In this document: piece after piece, positions 8,725-15,898 of the stretch
Position numbering within the stretch: the stretch's first letter is position 1
Layout of the letters: each line of letters starts with the position of its first letter
Source: a virus
Length of the DNA: 32,359 bases
Strand: one strand, 5' to 3'
Virus record (IMG/VR): IMGVR_UViG_3300043434_000683
Span: 1 to 32,359 of that record
Notes under the pieces: generated by a model
The model's database searches: none
What the model was told of the DNA's origin: nothing
What the model saw: only the letters and a program-made list of their open reading frames with translations
Position numbers and translations under genes: made by a program

Positions 8725-9119
8725 CAGATATATACACAAAGCTACACGGCACAACCACTGATAAATTTAAAATAGGTTTAAAAAATCAAAAAATTACCTT
8801 ATCTGGAATTACTTCTTCTTCGCTGCCAGTAGTGCTTGTAGACAGGGACGGTATAAATTTTACTGTGGATTCTACAACATTTTTTACGGCTTATATTGTT
8901 GGTAAAGGCTCAAATACAGCGGCCTACGAAATAAAAGGTTGTTATTTACAGGGTACAACAATTATATCTGGTTATGTAACTAATACATATGTGGACACAG
9001 GCAATTTAACAGAACCGACGGTAAGTTTCGATTCTTCGGGAGAAATGACAGTTACCTGTTCGGGCATAGATGCAGACATTATAGAATGGACAGCAGTTAT
9101 TGACTTTGTTTCAATATAA
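8721..9119 (+). CDS. Fibre-module virion protein, unknown
   Basis: 132 residues, predicted all-beta and rich in Thr, Ser, Val and Ile, with no enzymatic motif. It overlaps the preceding stop by 4 nt and lies 9 nt before the next fibre-like gene, so it belongs to the adhesin module. A stretch such as FTAYIVGKGSNTAAYEIKG is typical of small beta proteins beside marine phage fibres. I cannot name the family. A tail-fibre-associated or decoration protein is the best guess. Confidence 0.7.
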   Translation: MTDIYTKLHGTTTDKFKIGLKNQKITLSGITSSSLPVVLVDRDGINFTVDSTTFFTAYIVGKGSNTAAYEIKGCYLQGTTIISGYVTNTYVDTGNLTEPTVSFDSSGEMTVTCSGIDADIIEWTAVIDFVSI

Positions 9120-9128
9120 GAGAATAGT

Positions 9129-10271
9129 ATGGCAATTAAAATAAATCATTCAAATGAAACATTGACGCCTGAAAGTGGTGTTCTGGAGATCAATGCACAG
9201 GGTGCATTAAAATTACCCACCGGTGCTTCTGCAGATAGACCAACAGGTGAACAGGGATTAATGCGATATTCCAGCGAGCTATTCAATCCAGAATTTTTTG
9301 ATGGTAGCAACTGGAAGTTATTGACACATAAAGAATATGTTGACAGTCTAATAGGTCAAACGGACACTGATCTTACAACTACAATTAATAATTTAACCTT
9401 AAATGACTTAACAGACGTTACGGTTACCAGTCCAGTAACCGGTGAGGTATTAGTCTATGATACGACCATAGGACAATTTAGAAGTCAAACAAATACATTA
9501 ACTCCTATAACAAAAAACTTTATAGGTGACGGAGTAACATTAGAATTCGATATAGAAACCAGTGTAAGTAGCCCGCATCTACTAGTAGTTTCTATCAACG
9601 GTATCACACAGGAGCCGTACTACAGTTATACTATAATTGATGGTACTACGCTGGCCTTTGACGAAGCACCTGCGCAAAGTGATAGAATACAAGTTCGTAT
9701 ACTCAGAAGCAACACAACCAGTGATAGACCTAGACCAAAAATAACAAATATATCTTATAGTACAATAGGTCAATACACAACAATTTCTGTTGTATGTTTA
9801 GACATAACATACGGCACCGGCGCCAAAATTGGCAGTCAAGCAATAACTAGGATAGATTACCCTAGTGAGAATATTCTTCAACTAATGATTGAAACAAGTC
9901 AAGTATCAGGGTCATTATGGACAACAGCACAAGACTTGACACTGATAGATGTCAGTGGCAATGAATATGTTTATAAAAATTTAATCAATTATGGAGCCAG
10001 TAAACCTAAATTTACGGATAGTACTTCATATATTGGGCGTTTTAGGGGTGGAGACAGTATAAATTTCTCAATCGGTGTAAATAATGCTGTATACACATCT
10101 ATACAGCCTGCCAATGCAGGCGAATCCGCAATTAGCTGGTTGTCAGTTAGCGGAACAAGTATCGTAGGAACAGCTCCTAATAATAGTAGCCCTAGTCGAT
10201 ACGAAGTCACAGTAGTAGCCAGTGATGGTCTTGTTAATATAACTAAGAACTATTGGCTGCTAGTCATATAA
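9129..10271 (+). CDS. Fibre-like structural protein with C-terminal Ig-like domain
   Basis: 380 residues. Residues about 28-68 form the common phage-fibre module LPTG...RPTGEQGLMRY...FDGSNWKLL. Around 128-195 is a module with SINGITQEPYYSYTI and FDEAPAQSDRIQVR that recurs near the C-terminus of the 1535-residue fibre (YINGLIQAPTYSYTL). Residues about 290-380 look like an Ig/cadherin-like fold (FSIGVNNA, WLSVSGTSIVGTAP, YEVTVVASDG). The three modules suggest a structural, possibly receptor-contacting, virion protein. The ribosome-binding site is weak (GAGA). Confidence 0.8.
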   Translation: MAIKINHSNETLTPESGVLEINAQGALKLPTGASADRPTGEQGLMRYSSELFNPEFFDGSNWKLLTHKEYVDSLIGQTDTDLTTTINNLTLNDLTDVTVTSPVTGEVLVYDTTIGQFRSQTNTLTPITKNFIGDGVTLEFDIETSVSSPHLLVVSINGITQEPYYSYTIIDGTTLAFDEAPAQSDRIQVRILRSNTTSDRPRPKITNISYSTIGQYTTISVVCLDITYGTGAKIGSQAITRIDYPSENILQLMIETSQVSGSLWTTAQDLTLIDVSGNEYVYKNLINYGASKPKFTDSTSYIGRFRGGDSINFSIGVNNAVYTSIQPANAGESAISWLSVSGTSIVGTAPNNSSPSRYEVTVVASDGLVNITKNYWLLVI

Positions 10272-10281
10272 ATTATTATCC

Positions 10282-10298
10282 ATTTGGTGGCACCAAAT
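10282..10298 (+). terminator. Hairpin before the short fibre-related gene
   Basis: ATTTGGT at 10282-10288 pairs perfectly with ACCAAAT at 10292-10298 around a 3-nt loop. The T run after it is short (TT), so it may be a weak terminator or an RNA processing/stability element. Confidence 0.45.
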
Positions 10299-10305
10299 TT
10301 AAATA
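10298..10305 (+). promoter_or_regulatory. Possible late promoter (TTTAAATA)
   Basis: TTTAAATA differs by one base from TATAAATA and overlaps the end of a small hairpin. Initiation would fall near 10311, at the AGGAG that serves the gene at 10324, which makes it uncertain. Confidence 0.3.
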
Positions 10306-10323
10306 TGCCAAGGAGATGATAAG

Positions 10324-10530
10324 ATGCCTTTAATCAAGTTGAAGTCTAGTTCTATAACCGATAGCGTAGCTTTACGTGGACAACCAACTTCATCAAGTCA
10401 GAATTCCGGAATTGCTACCACTCAATTTGTAACTCAAGAAGTCAGTAACCTAATAGATTCTGCTCCGGAGTTACTTAATACATTGAATGAATTAGCACAG
10501 TCTTTGGGCACAGACAATAACCAAGCCTAA
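10324..10530 (+). CDS. Stand-alone copy of the fibre N-terminal domain
   Basis: 68 residues closely matching the start of the next gene: MPLIKLKSSSITDSVALRGQ against MPLIKARSSSIMDSVDLRGQ, then both carry (I/V)DSAP(E/G)LL(N/D)TLNELA and a Gly-Asp end. It stops where the large fibre continues. It has its own AGGAG 8 nt before the ATG, so it is probably expressed. It could be a remnant of a fibre lost by recombination, or a free domain competing for or capping the fibre attachment site. The gap to the next gene contains a hairpin and that gene's own RBS. Confidence 0.75.
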   Translation: MPLIKLKSSSITDSVALRGQPTSSSQNSGIATTQFVTQEVSNLIDSAPELLNTLNELAQSLGTDNNQA

Positions 10531-10532
10531 CC

Positions 10533-10550
10533 GAATTTCAATAGAAATTC
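10533..10550 (+). repeat. Inverted repeat between the two fibre starts
   Basis: GAATTTC and GAAATTC form a perfect 7-bp stem around AATA. No T run follows, so termination is unlikely; it may protect the upstream RNA end or mark a recombination junction. Confidence 0.5.
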
Positions 10551-10567
10551 ATTATTAAGGATAAAAA

Positions 10568-13500
10568 ATGCCATTAATTAAAGCAAGGTCAAGTTCCATT
10601 ATGGACAGTGTTGACCTACGTGGTCAACCAACATCCGAAACGGCAGCACAAACGGTTAATAATAACCAATTGGCTAGTACAGCGTATGTTAGAACAGCAC
10701 TTGCAGACTTAGTTGATTCTGCACCTGGTCTATTAGATACGTTAAATGAATTAGCAGCCGCCATCGGTGATGATGAAAATTTTGCAACCACAGTTGCAAA
10801 TAGTATCGCTACTAAAGTCGCATTAGACGGTAGCACACCTATGACAGGTGAACTGACATTGTCAGGTGCACCTACAGCAGATCTAAGTGCCGCAACAAAG
10901 AAATATGTTGACGACTTAGTCGACGCACAGATGATCTACAGTACTGACGACGTCGATGAAGGTACTACAAATTTATATTACACTGCCGCTCGTGTAAAAA
11001 ACACAATTAGCTTAAGCAGTGACAATACAACAGTATTGTCTTATGACCAATCAACAGGTCAATTCTCTTACAATCATCCAACAAGCGATGGCGTATTAGA
11101 AGGTTCAACGAACCAATACTTCACAACAGCTCGTGCACGTGGTGCGATCAGCATGAACAGTGATGACGGTACGATTCTTTCTTATAGTTCTAGCACTGGT
11201 GAAATCACTTTCACTACGCCAGATACAGATAAGGTTGTTGAAGGCGCAACAAACTTGTATTTCACAACAAGTCGTGCACGTAATAGTATCAGCAATGGTT
11301 CTAACATTGCATATGACAGTGGCACTGGTGTTATCAGTACACAAGCCGCAGTTTGGACAGTTAACGGTCAAGAACACGATGTTGTTTTAGACACAGATGA
11401 TATCACAGAAGGTAGTACAAACTTGTACTTCACAGCCGCTCGTGGTCGTGGTGCAGTTAGTTTGACTACAGATGACAGTAACATTTTAAGTTACAACGGT
11501 GGAACAGGTACATTTACTTTTGTTACACCAAATACAGATGCCATCGACGAAGGCACTTCTAACCTATACTATACAGACACTCGCGTTCGTACAGCCGTTA
11601 GCGCCAGTGGCGATATCAGCTACAACAGCGGTACAGGTAACTTTAGCTATAGCACACCAACAACTGATGGTGTAAATGAAGGTTCAACTAACTTATACTT
11701 CCAAGAAAGTCGTGCTCGCAATTCTATTAGCTTAACATCTGACAATACAGACGTTTTAAGCTACGACAGTGCAACTGGTGTAATTACATTTAGTTTAGGT
11801 GATCAAAACACAGACGACATAGCAGAAGGTCTAACAAACTTGTATTTCACAGATGCTCGTGCTCGCGCAAGCATTAGCACAGCTGGTTGGAGTAATTTAA
11901 GCTACAACAGTAGTACAGGTGTTATTACAATTGCTGCTCCTGATACAGGCGATGTTATTGAAGGTACAAACTTGTACTATACAAATACTCGTGCCCGTAA
12001 CGCAGTAAGTGCTACACAAACTAGTGGTGATGGTAGCTTTAGCTATGACAACGCCAGTGGCGTATTCACATATGTTGGTCCAGATGATTCTGACTATCGT
12101 GGTGCAGTAAGTGCATATCGTGACAGCGGTGACGGTGACTTGCAGTATGATAGCTTAACTGGTGTATTCACATACACAGGTCCAAGTGCCAGCGAAACTC
12201 GTGTTCACTTCAGTGCTACAACAAGTGGTACAGGTTTTGGTAACCTAACTTATGACAATACAACTGGTGCATTCACATTTGCCAAAGTTACAAGTGCAGA
12301 TGTTCGTGGTGAACTAAGTGCTACAACAAGTGGTACAGGTTTTGGTAGTTTAAGCTATAACAGTTCAACAGGTGCTTTCACTTATACTAAAGTTACAAGT
12401 GCAGATGTTCGTGGTGAACTAAGTGCTACAACAGCAACTGGTGTGACATATGACAGCGCAACTGGTGTTATCGCACTAGCAGCGATTCCAAATAGCAGTC
12501 TAGCAAATAGTGAAGTTGTTGTTAACAACAAAACTGCCGCTCTTGGTAGTAGCATAACATTAAATGCTGATGATATTGCCGAAGCAGTTGGTGGTACTAA
12601 CAAGTATTTCACAGAAGCACGTTTTGATACAAGTTTAGCTGGTAAAACAACTGACGATGTTGCCGAAGGCAGTAACTTATATTACACACAGGCTCGTTTT
12701 GATACAGCTTTTGGTGCAAAAACAACAACAGATCTGACCGAAGGTACAAATGAGTACTTTACACAGGCTCGTGCTCGTAACTCTTTAGTTGCTGGTACAG
12801 GTGTAACATACACATCAAGTACAGGTACTATTGCTATTGGCCAAGCAGTTGGCACAACTGACAATGTCACATTCAATGACTTAACAGTTAGTGGTGACTT
12901 AACAGTACAAGGTACTTTAACTGCAATCAATTCAACAACAGTTGAAATTGCAGACGTAAACTTAACACTTGCCAAAGGTGCTGCAAATGCAGCCGCTGCC
13001 AATGGTGCTGGTATTACTATTGAAGGTCCTGCAGTTCCTGCAACATTCACATATACAAGCGCAGACGACAGCTGGAACGTAAACAAAAATGTTAACGTAA
13101 CAAGCGTAGTAGTTCAACAAACAGTTACAGCCACTCAAGGTTTTGTTGGTGACTTAACTGGTGACGTAACTGGTGACGTAACTGGTGACTTGTTTGGTAA
13201 TGCAGACACAGCCACAGTATTACAAACAGCACGTAACATTCAAGGCGTAAGTTTTGATGGTTCTGCTAACATCACAGTTGTTACAGCCGGTACAGGTGTA
13301 ACAGTTACTGGTACAGCAGTTGCAATTGGCCAATCAGTTGGCACAAGCGACAATGTTACTTTCAACACAGTAACAGCTGACTTAACTGGTGATGTTACTG
13401 GTAACGTTCTTGGTAACGTAACTGGTACAGTTAGCGATATCAGCAATCACACAACTGACACATTGACAGAAGGTACAACAAACTTGTACGCTACTGCCGC

Positions 13501-15175
13501 TCGTGTACGTCAAGCATTAAGTGCTAGCGATGCAGGTGGTGATGGTAGCTTCAGCTATGATAGCGCAACTGGCACTTTCGAGTATACAGGTCCTAGCGCC
13601 AGCGAAACTCGTGCACACTTCAGTGCAACTACAAGTGGTACTGGTCACGGTGGTCTAAGCTACAATAGCACAACTGGTGCGTTTACATTTGCCAAAGTTA
13701 CTGCAAGTAACATCCGTGGCGAACTAAGTGCAAACAAAGTAAGCGGCGATGGTAACTTCAGCTATGATAGTGCAACTGGTGTATTCAGTTACACAGGCCC
13801 AAGCGCAGGTGACACTCGTGCTCACTTCAGTGCTACTACAGCAACAGGTGTTGCATATGACCAAGCAACTGGTGTATTCAGCCTAGCTAATGTTCCAAAT
13901 TCAAGTTTGGCAAACAGTGATATCACTATCAATGGTACTACTATTTCTTTAGGTGGTAGTGACACATTAGACACTGATGATATCGGTGAAGGTAGTTCAA
14001 ACCAATACTTTACAAACACTCGTGCTCGTAATGCTATTAGTTTGACAACTAGCGACACTAACACATTAAGCTATGATCCAGCAACTGGTGTATTTGACTT
14101 TGACTTATCTGGTATTGACACAGACGAAGTTCAAGAAGGTACAGTAAACCAATACTTTACACAAGCTCGCGCCCGTGCAAGTATTAGTGCAAGTGGTTGG
14201 GGTAATCTAAGCTATGATGATAGCACAGGTGTTATCGCAATCAGTGCTCCAAGTACAGCAGACGTAACAGAAGATGCTTCTAACAAGTACTTCACAGATG
14301 CTCGTGCACGTCAAGCTATCAGCTTAACAACTGATAACACAGACGCAATGAGCTACAACAACGCAACTGGTGTATTCACATTTACACTAAACAGCGTTGA
14401 CACAGACGAGATCGTTGAAGGTGCAACAAACTTGTATTTCACAACTGCTCGTGCTCGTAACACAGTTAACAACGGTGCAAACATCGACTATGATGCAAGT
14501 ACTGGTACAATCAGCACACAAGCTGCGGTTTGGACAGTTAATGGTCAGAATCATGATGTTGTACTAGATACTGACAACATTGATGAAGGTTCAACTAACC
14601 TATACTTTACTGATGCTCGTGCTCGTAGCGCAATCACATTGACTACAGACGACAGCAACATTCTAGCATACAACACAGGAACTGGTGCATTGACATTCAC
14701 TACACCAACAACTGATAGTATCGACGAAGGTGCAGTAAATCTATACTACACAGATGCTCGCGCAGACGGTCGTATTGCAGCCGCTAGTATCCGTGATCTA
14801 AGTGACGTTGACAGCGCGGAAGCGTTACAAGACGGTTATACTTTGGTTTGGAGTAGTGCAGAAGGTAAGTTCATACCGCAAAACGTTGCGGTTACGGCTA
14901 CTACATTGAACTTCACTGGTGATTCTACAACAACTAGTTTCAGTACTGGTGTTGAAGTTTCAAGTATTGATAACACGCAAGTGTATATCAACGGTTTAAT
15001 TCAAGCACCTACATACTCTTACACACTAAGCACAGTTAGTGGTGTATCTAGTATTGTGTTTGACACAGCCCCAGAAACTAACGACTATATCTTCGTTCGC
15101 GTAAGCTCTACTAGCACATTGACTGCTGGTGGCGTTCTAAACGAATCAAGCAATATTGACGGTGGTACATATTAA
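10568..15175 (+). CDS. Giant repetitive tail-fibre protein
   Basis: 1535 residues. Residues 1-90 form an attachment-like domain shared with the preceding small gene. Most of the rest is about 18 degenerate repeats of roughly 35-60 residues built on motifs such as EGSTNLYFT, ARARGAIS and SYNSSTGVFTF; this beta-rich pattern is typical of marine phage fibres that trimerise into long shafts. A TGDVTGDVTGD segment lies near residues 862-875. The last 90 residues include a YINGLIQAPTYSYTL module shared with the 380-residue protein and end IDGGTY. There is no S74 chaperone domain here, so folding may need another factor. AAGGA lies 6 nt before the ATG. Likely role: long tail fibre for host recognition. 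Confidence 0.9.
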   Translation: MPLIKARSSSIMDSVDLRGQPTSETAAQTVNNNQLASTAYVRTALADLVDSAPGLLDTLNELAAAIGDDENFATTVANSIATKVALDGSTPMTGELTLSGAPTADLSAATKKYVDDLVDAQMIYSTDDVDEGTTNLYYTAARVKNTISLSSDNTTVLSYDQSTGQFSYNHPTSDGVLEGSTNQYFTTARARGAISMNSDDGTILSYSSSTGEITFTTPDTDKVVEGATNLYFTTSRARNSISNGSNIAYDSGTGVISTQAAVWTVNGQEHDVVLDTDDITEGSTNLYFTAARGRGAVSLTTDDSNILSYNGGTGTFTFVTPNTDAIDEGTSNLYYTDTRVRTAVSASGDISYNSGTGNFSYSTPTTDGVNEGSTNLYFQESRARNSISLTSDNTDVLSYDSATGVITFSLGDQNTDDIAEGLTNLYFTDARARASISTAGWSNLSYNSSTGVITIAAPDTGDVIEGTNLYYTNTRARNAVSATQTSGDGSFSYDNASGVFTYVGPDDSDYRGAVSAYRDSGDGDLQYDSLTGVFTYTGPSASETRVHFSATTSGTGFGNLTYDNTTGAFTFAKVTSADVRGELSATTSGTGFGSLSYNSSTGAFTYTKVTSADVRGELSATTATGVTYDSATGVIALAAIPNSSLANSEVVVNNKTAALGSSITLNADDIAEAVGGTNKYFTEARFDTSLAGKTTDDVAEGSNLYYTQARFDTAFGAKTTTDLTEGTNEYFTQARARNSLVAGTGVTYTSSTGTIAIGQAVGTTDNVTFNDLTVSGDLTVQGTLTAINSTTVEIADVNLTLAKGAANAAAANGAGITIEGPAVPATFTYTSADDSWNVNKNVNVTSVVVQQTVTATQGFVGDLTGDVTGDVTGDLFGNADTATVLQTARNIQGVSFDGSANITVVTAGTGVTVTGTAVAIGQSVGTSDNVTFNTVTADLTGDVTGNVLGNVTGTVSDISNHTTDTLTEGTTNLYATAARVRQALSASDAGGDGSFSYDSATGTFEYTGPSASETRAHFSATTSGTGHGGLSYNSTTGAFTFAKVTASNIRGELSANKVSGDGNFSYDSATGVFSYTGPSAGDTRAHFSATTATGVAYDQATGVFSLANVPNSSLANSDITINGTTISLGGSDTLDTDDIGEGSSNQYFTNTRARNAISLTTSDTNTLSYDPATGVFDFDLSGIDTDEVQEGTVNQYFTQARARASISASGWGNLSYDDSTGVIAISAPSTADVTEDASNKYFTDARARQAISLTTDNTDAMSYNNATGVFTFTLNSVDTDEIVEGATNLYFTTARARNTVNNGANIDYDASTGTISTQAAVWTVNGQNHDVVLDTDNIDEGSTNLYFTDARARSAITLTTDDSNILAYNTGTGALTFTTPTTDSIDEGAVNLYYTDARADGRIAAASIRDLSDVDSAEALQDGYTLVWSSAEGKFIPQNVAVTATTLNFTGDSTTTSFSTGVEVSSIDNTQVYINGLIQAPTYSYTLSTVSGVSSIVFDTAPETNDYIFVRVSSTSTLTAGGVLNESSNIDGGTY
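12284..12433 (+). repeat. Exact 45-nt direct repeat inside the giant fibre
   Basis: The 45 nt at 12284-12328 recur identically at 12389-12433, 105 nt (35 codons) apart, encoding KVTSADVRGELSATT twice. It marks a recent in-frame duplication of one fibre repeat. Confidence 0.85.
13149..13190 (+). repeat. 12-nt tandem repeat encoding TGDV units
   Basis: Three to four tandem copies of a 12-nt unit like ACTGGTGACGTA encode LTGDVTGDVTGDL. Such short in-frame repeats can change copy number by slippage without breaking the fibre frame. Confidence 0.75.
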
Positions 15176-15199
15176 TATCTAACGGTATTATTATGATAG

Positions 15200-15225
15200 G
15201 AAAAGGTGCTTTCGAGCACCTTTTC
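15200..15225 (+). terminator. Rho-independent terminator after the giant fibre
   Basis: An 11-bp perfect stem: G plus AAAAGGTGCT (15200-15210) pairs with AGCACCTTTT plus C (15215-15225) around a TTCG loop, followed by TGTTTT. It lies 25 nt after the fibre stop. Confidence 0.9.
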
Positions 15226-15240
15226 TGTTTTATAAATTAG

Positions 15241-15248
15241 TATAAATA
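15241..15248 (+). promoter_or_regulatory. T4-type late promoter (perfect TATAAATA)
   Basis: An exact consensus match 16 nt after the terminator, with a near copy TATAAATT just upstream at 15231-15238. It would drive the gene at 15294 with a leader of about 40 nt. Confidence 0.75.
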
Positions 15249-15293
15249 ACATATACATTTAATGATGCAATAGATCAATGGGAATTCGCTTAG

Positions 15294-15794
15294 ATGCCTA
15301 TATTTCGAGGTAAAAATTTTGTCAGTGCAGTGTCTGACTATAAAGACAGTGTACGAGTCGCCACACGTTCAAATGTAAATATCACTGCCAATGTACTGGC
15401 AATAGATGGCATTTCCTTAGCTGACAAAGATAGAGTTTTATTGATAGGGCAATCTAATCAAAGCCAAAATGGTATATATTCTTGGTCATCGGCAACTAAT
15501 AAACTTATTAGATCCAATGACGCGGACAGCATATTTGAACTTAGTGCGGGTAATAAAGTCTACGTAGAAGAGGGAAACACTTTTGAAAAGACTACCTGGA
15601 CCCTAATAACAACCGGAGTTATAACTCCGGGAATCACTGGACTGACATTTGCCAAAGAAAACCGACTTGGTACGTCTGATGTCAGCGGAACTTATGGAGC
15701 CGCAGGTAAAACATTGTTGGTCACTATAGATGAAACCGGGGAAATAAACTCAATTTCTCAGGTTGATATCAGTGTAGACGGTGGAGAATTCTAA
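15294..15794 (+). CDS. Fibre-associated beta protein
   Basis: 166 residues with the recurring fibre-module pattern VRVATRSNVNI...IDGISLADKDRVLLIGQSNQ...NGIYSW..., followed by a Val/Glu-rich section (KVYVEEGNTFEKTTW). This module occurs in many phage tail-fibre or receptor-binding proteins as a compact beta fold. It ends SVDGGEF, echoing the IDGGTY end of the giant fibre. ATG 15294 follows a late promoter; a GGGA about 11 nt upstream is a modest RBS. Likely a small fibre or adhesin component. Exact role unknown. Confidence 0.8.
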   Translation: MPIFRGKNFVSAVSDYKDSVRVATRSNVNITANVLAIDGISLADKDRVLLIGQSNQSQNGIYSWSSATNKLIRSNDADSIFELSAGNKVYVEEGNTFEKTTWTLITTGVITPGITGLTFAKENRLGTSDVSGTYGAAGKTLLVTIDETGEINSISQVDISVDGGEF

Positions 15795-15800
15795 AATATC

Positions 15801-15821
15801 AATTATATAATTAGTACTAAT
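15801..15821 (+). repeat. Two overlapping 12-nt palindromes
   Basis: AATTATATAATT (15801-15812) and ATTAGTACTAAT (15810-15821) are perfect palindromes sharing three bases, placed just before a late promoter. Palindromes are common in A/T-rich gaps, so protein binding is only a possibility. Confidence 0.4.
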
Positions 15822-15831
15822 AGCGTATTTG

Positions 15832-15839
15832 GATAAATA
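15832..15839 (+). promoter_or_regulatory. Late promoter (GATAAATA)
   Basis: One mismatch to TATAAATA. It would start an RNA near 15845 with a structured leader of about 54 nt ahead of the S74 fibre gene. Confidence 0.55.
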
Positions 15840-15848
15840 CTTTCGAGC

Positions 15849-15881
15849 GTGAGATGCCGACAATCTCACTAGTTCGAACTA
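15849..15881 (+). promoter_or_regulatory. Structured leader of the S74 fibre gene
   Basis: A 7-bp hairpin, GTGAGAT (15849-15855) with ATCTCAC (15863-15869), is followed at once by the 12-nt palindrome TAGTTCGAACTA (15870-15881). The AAAGGGG ribosome-binding site begins at 15881. The structures abut but do not cover the RBS, so they could stabilise the RNA or modulate ribosome access. Confidence 0.45.
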
Positions 15882-15898
15882 AAGGGGTATATACTCAA

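Noticed and set aside
10531-10567. Frameshift joining the 68-residue gene with the giant fibre
   Set aside because: The two overlap in content (both contain the same N-terminal domain) and each has an RBS, so they are paralogous copies and not one broken gene.
12682-13086. Reverse-strand frames inside the giant fibre
   Set aside because: Low-complexity Val/Ala/Pro translation produced by the antisense of Thr/Gly/Asn repeats.
10960-14800. CRISPR-like repeat array
   Set aside because: Repeats are degenerate, in frame and coding for fibre modules; no constant repeat with unique spacers.
15854-15898. Upstream ATG for the S74 fibre
   Set aside because: It lies within a leader hairpin with no RBS; the standard fibre start MANTIVLKRS begins at 15899 after AAAGGGG.
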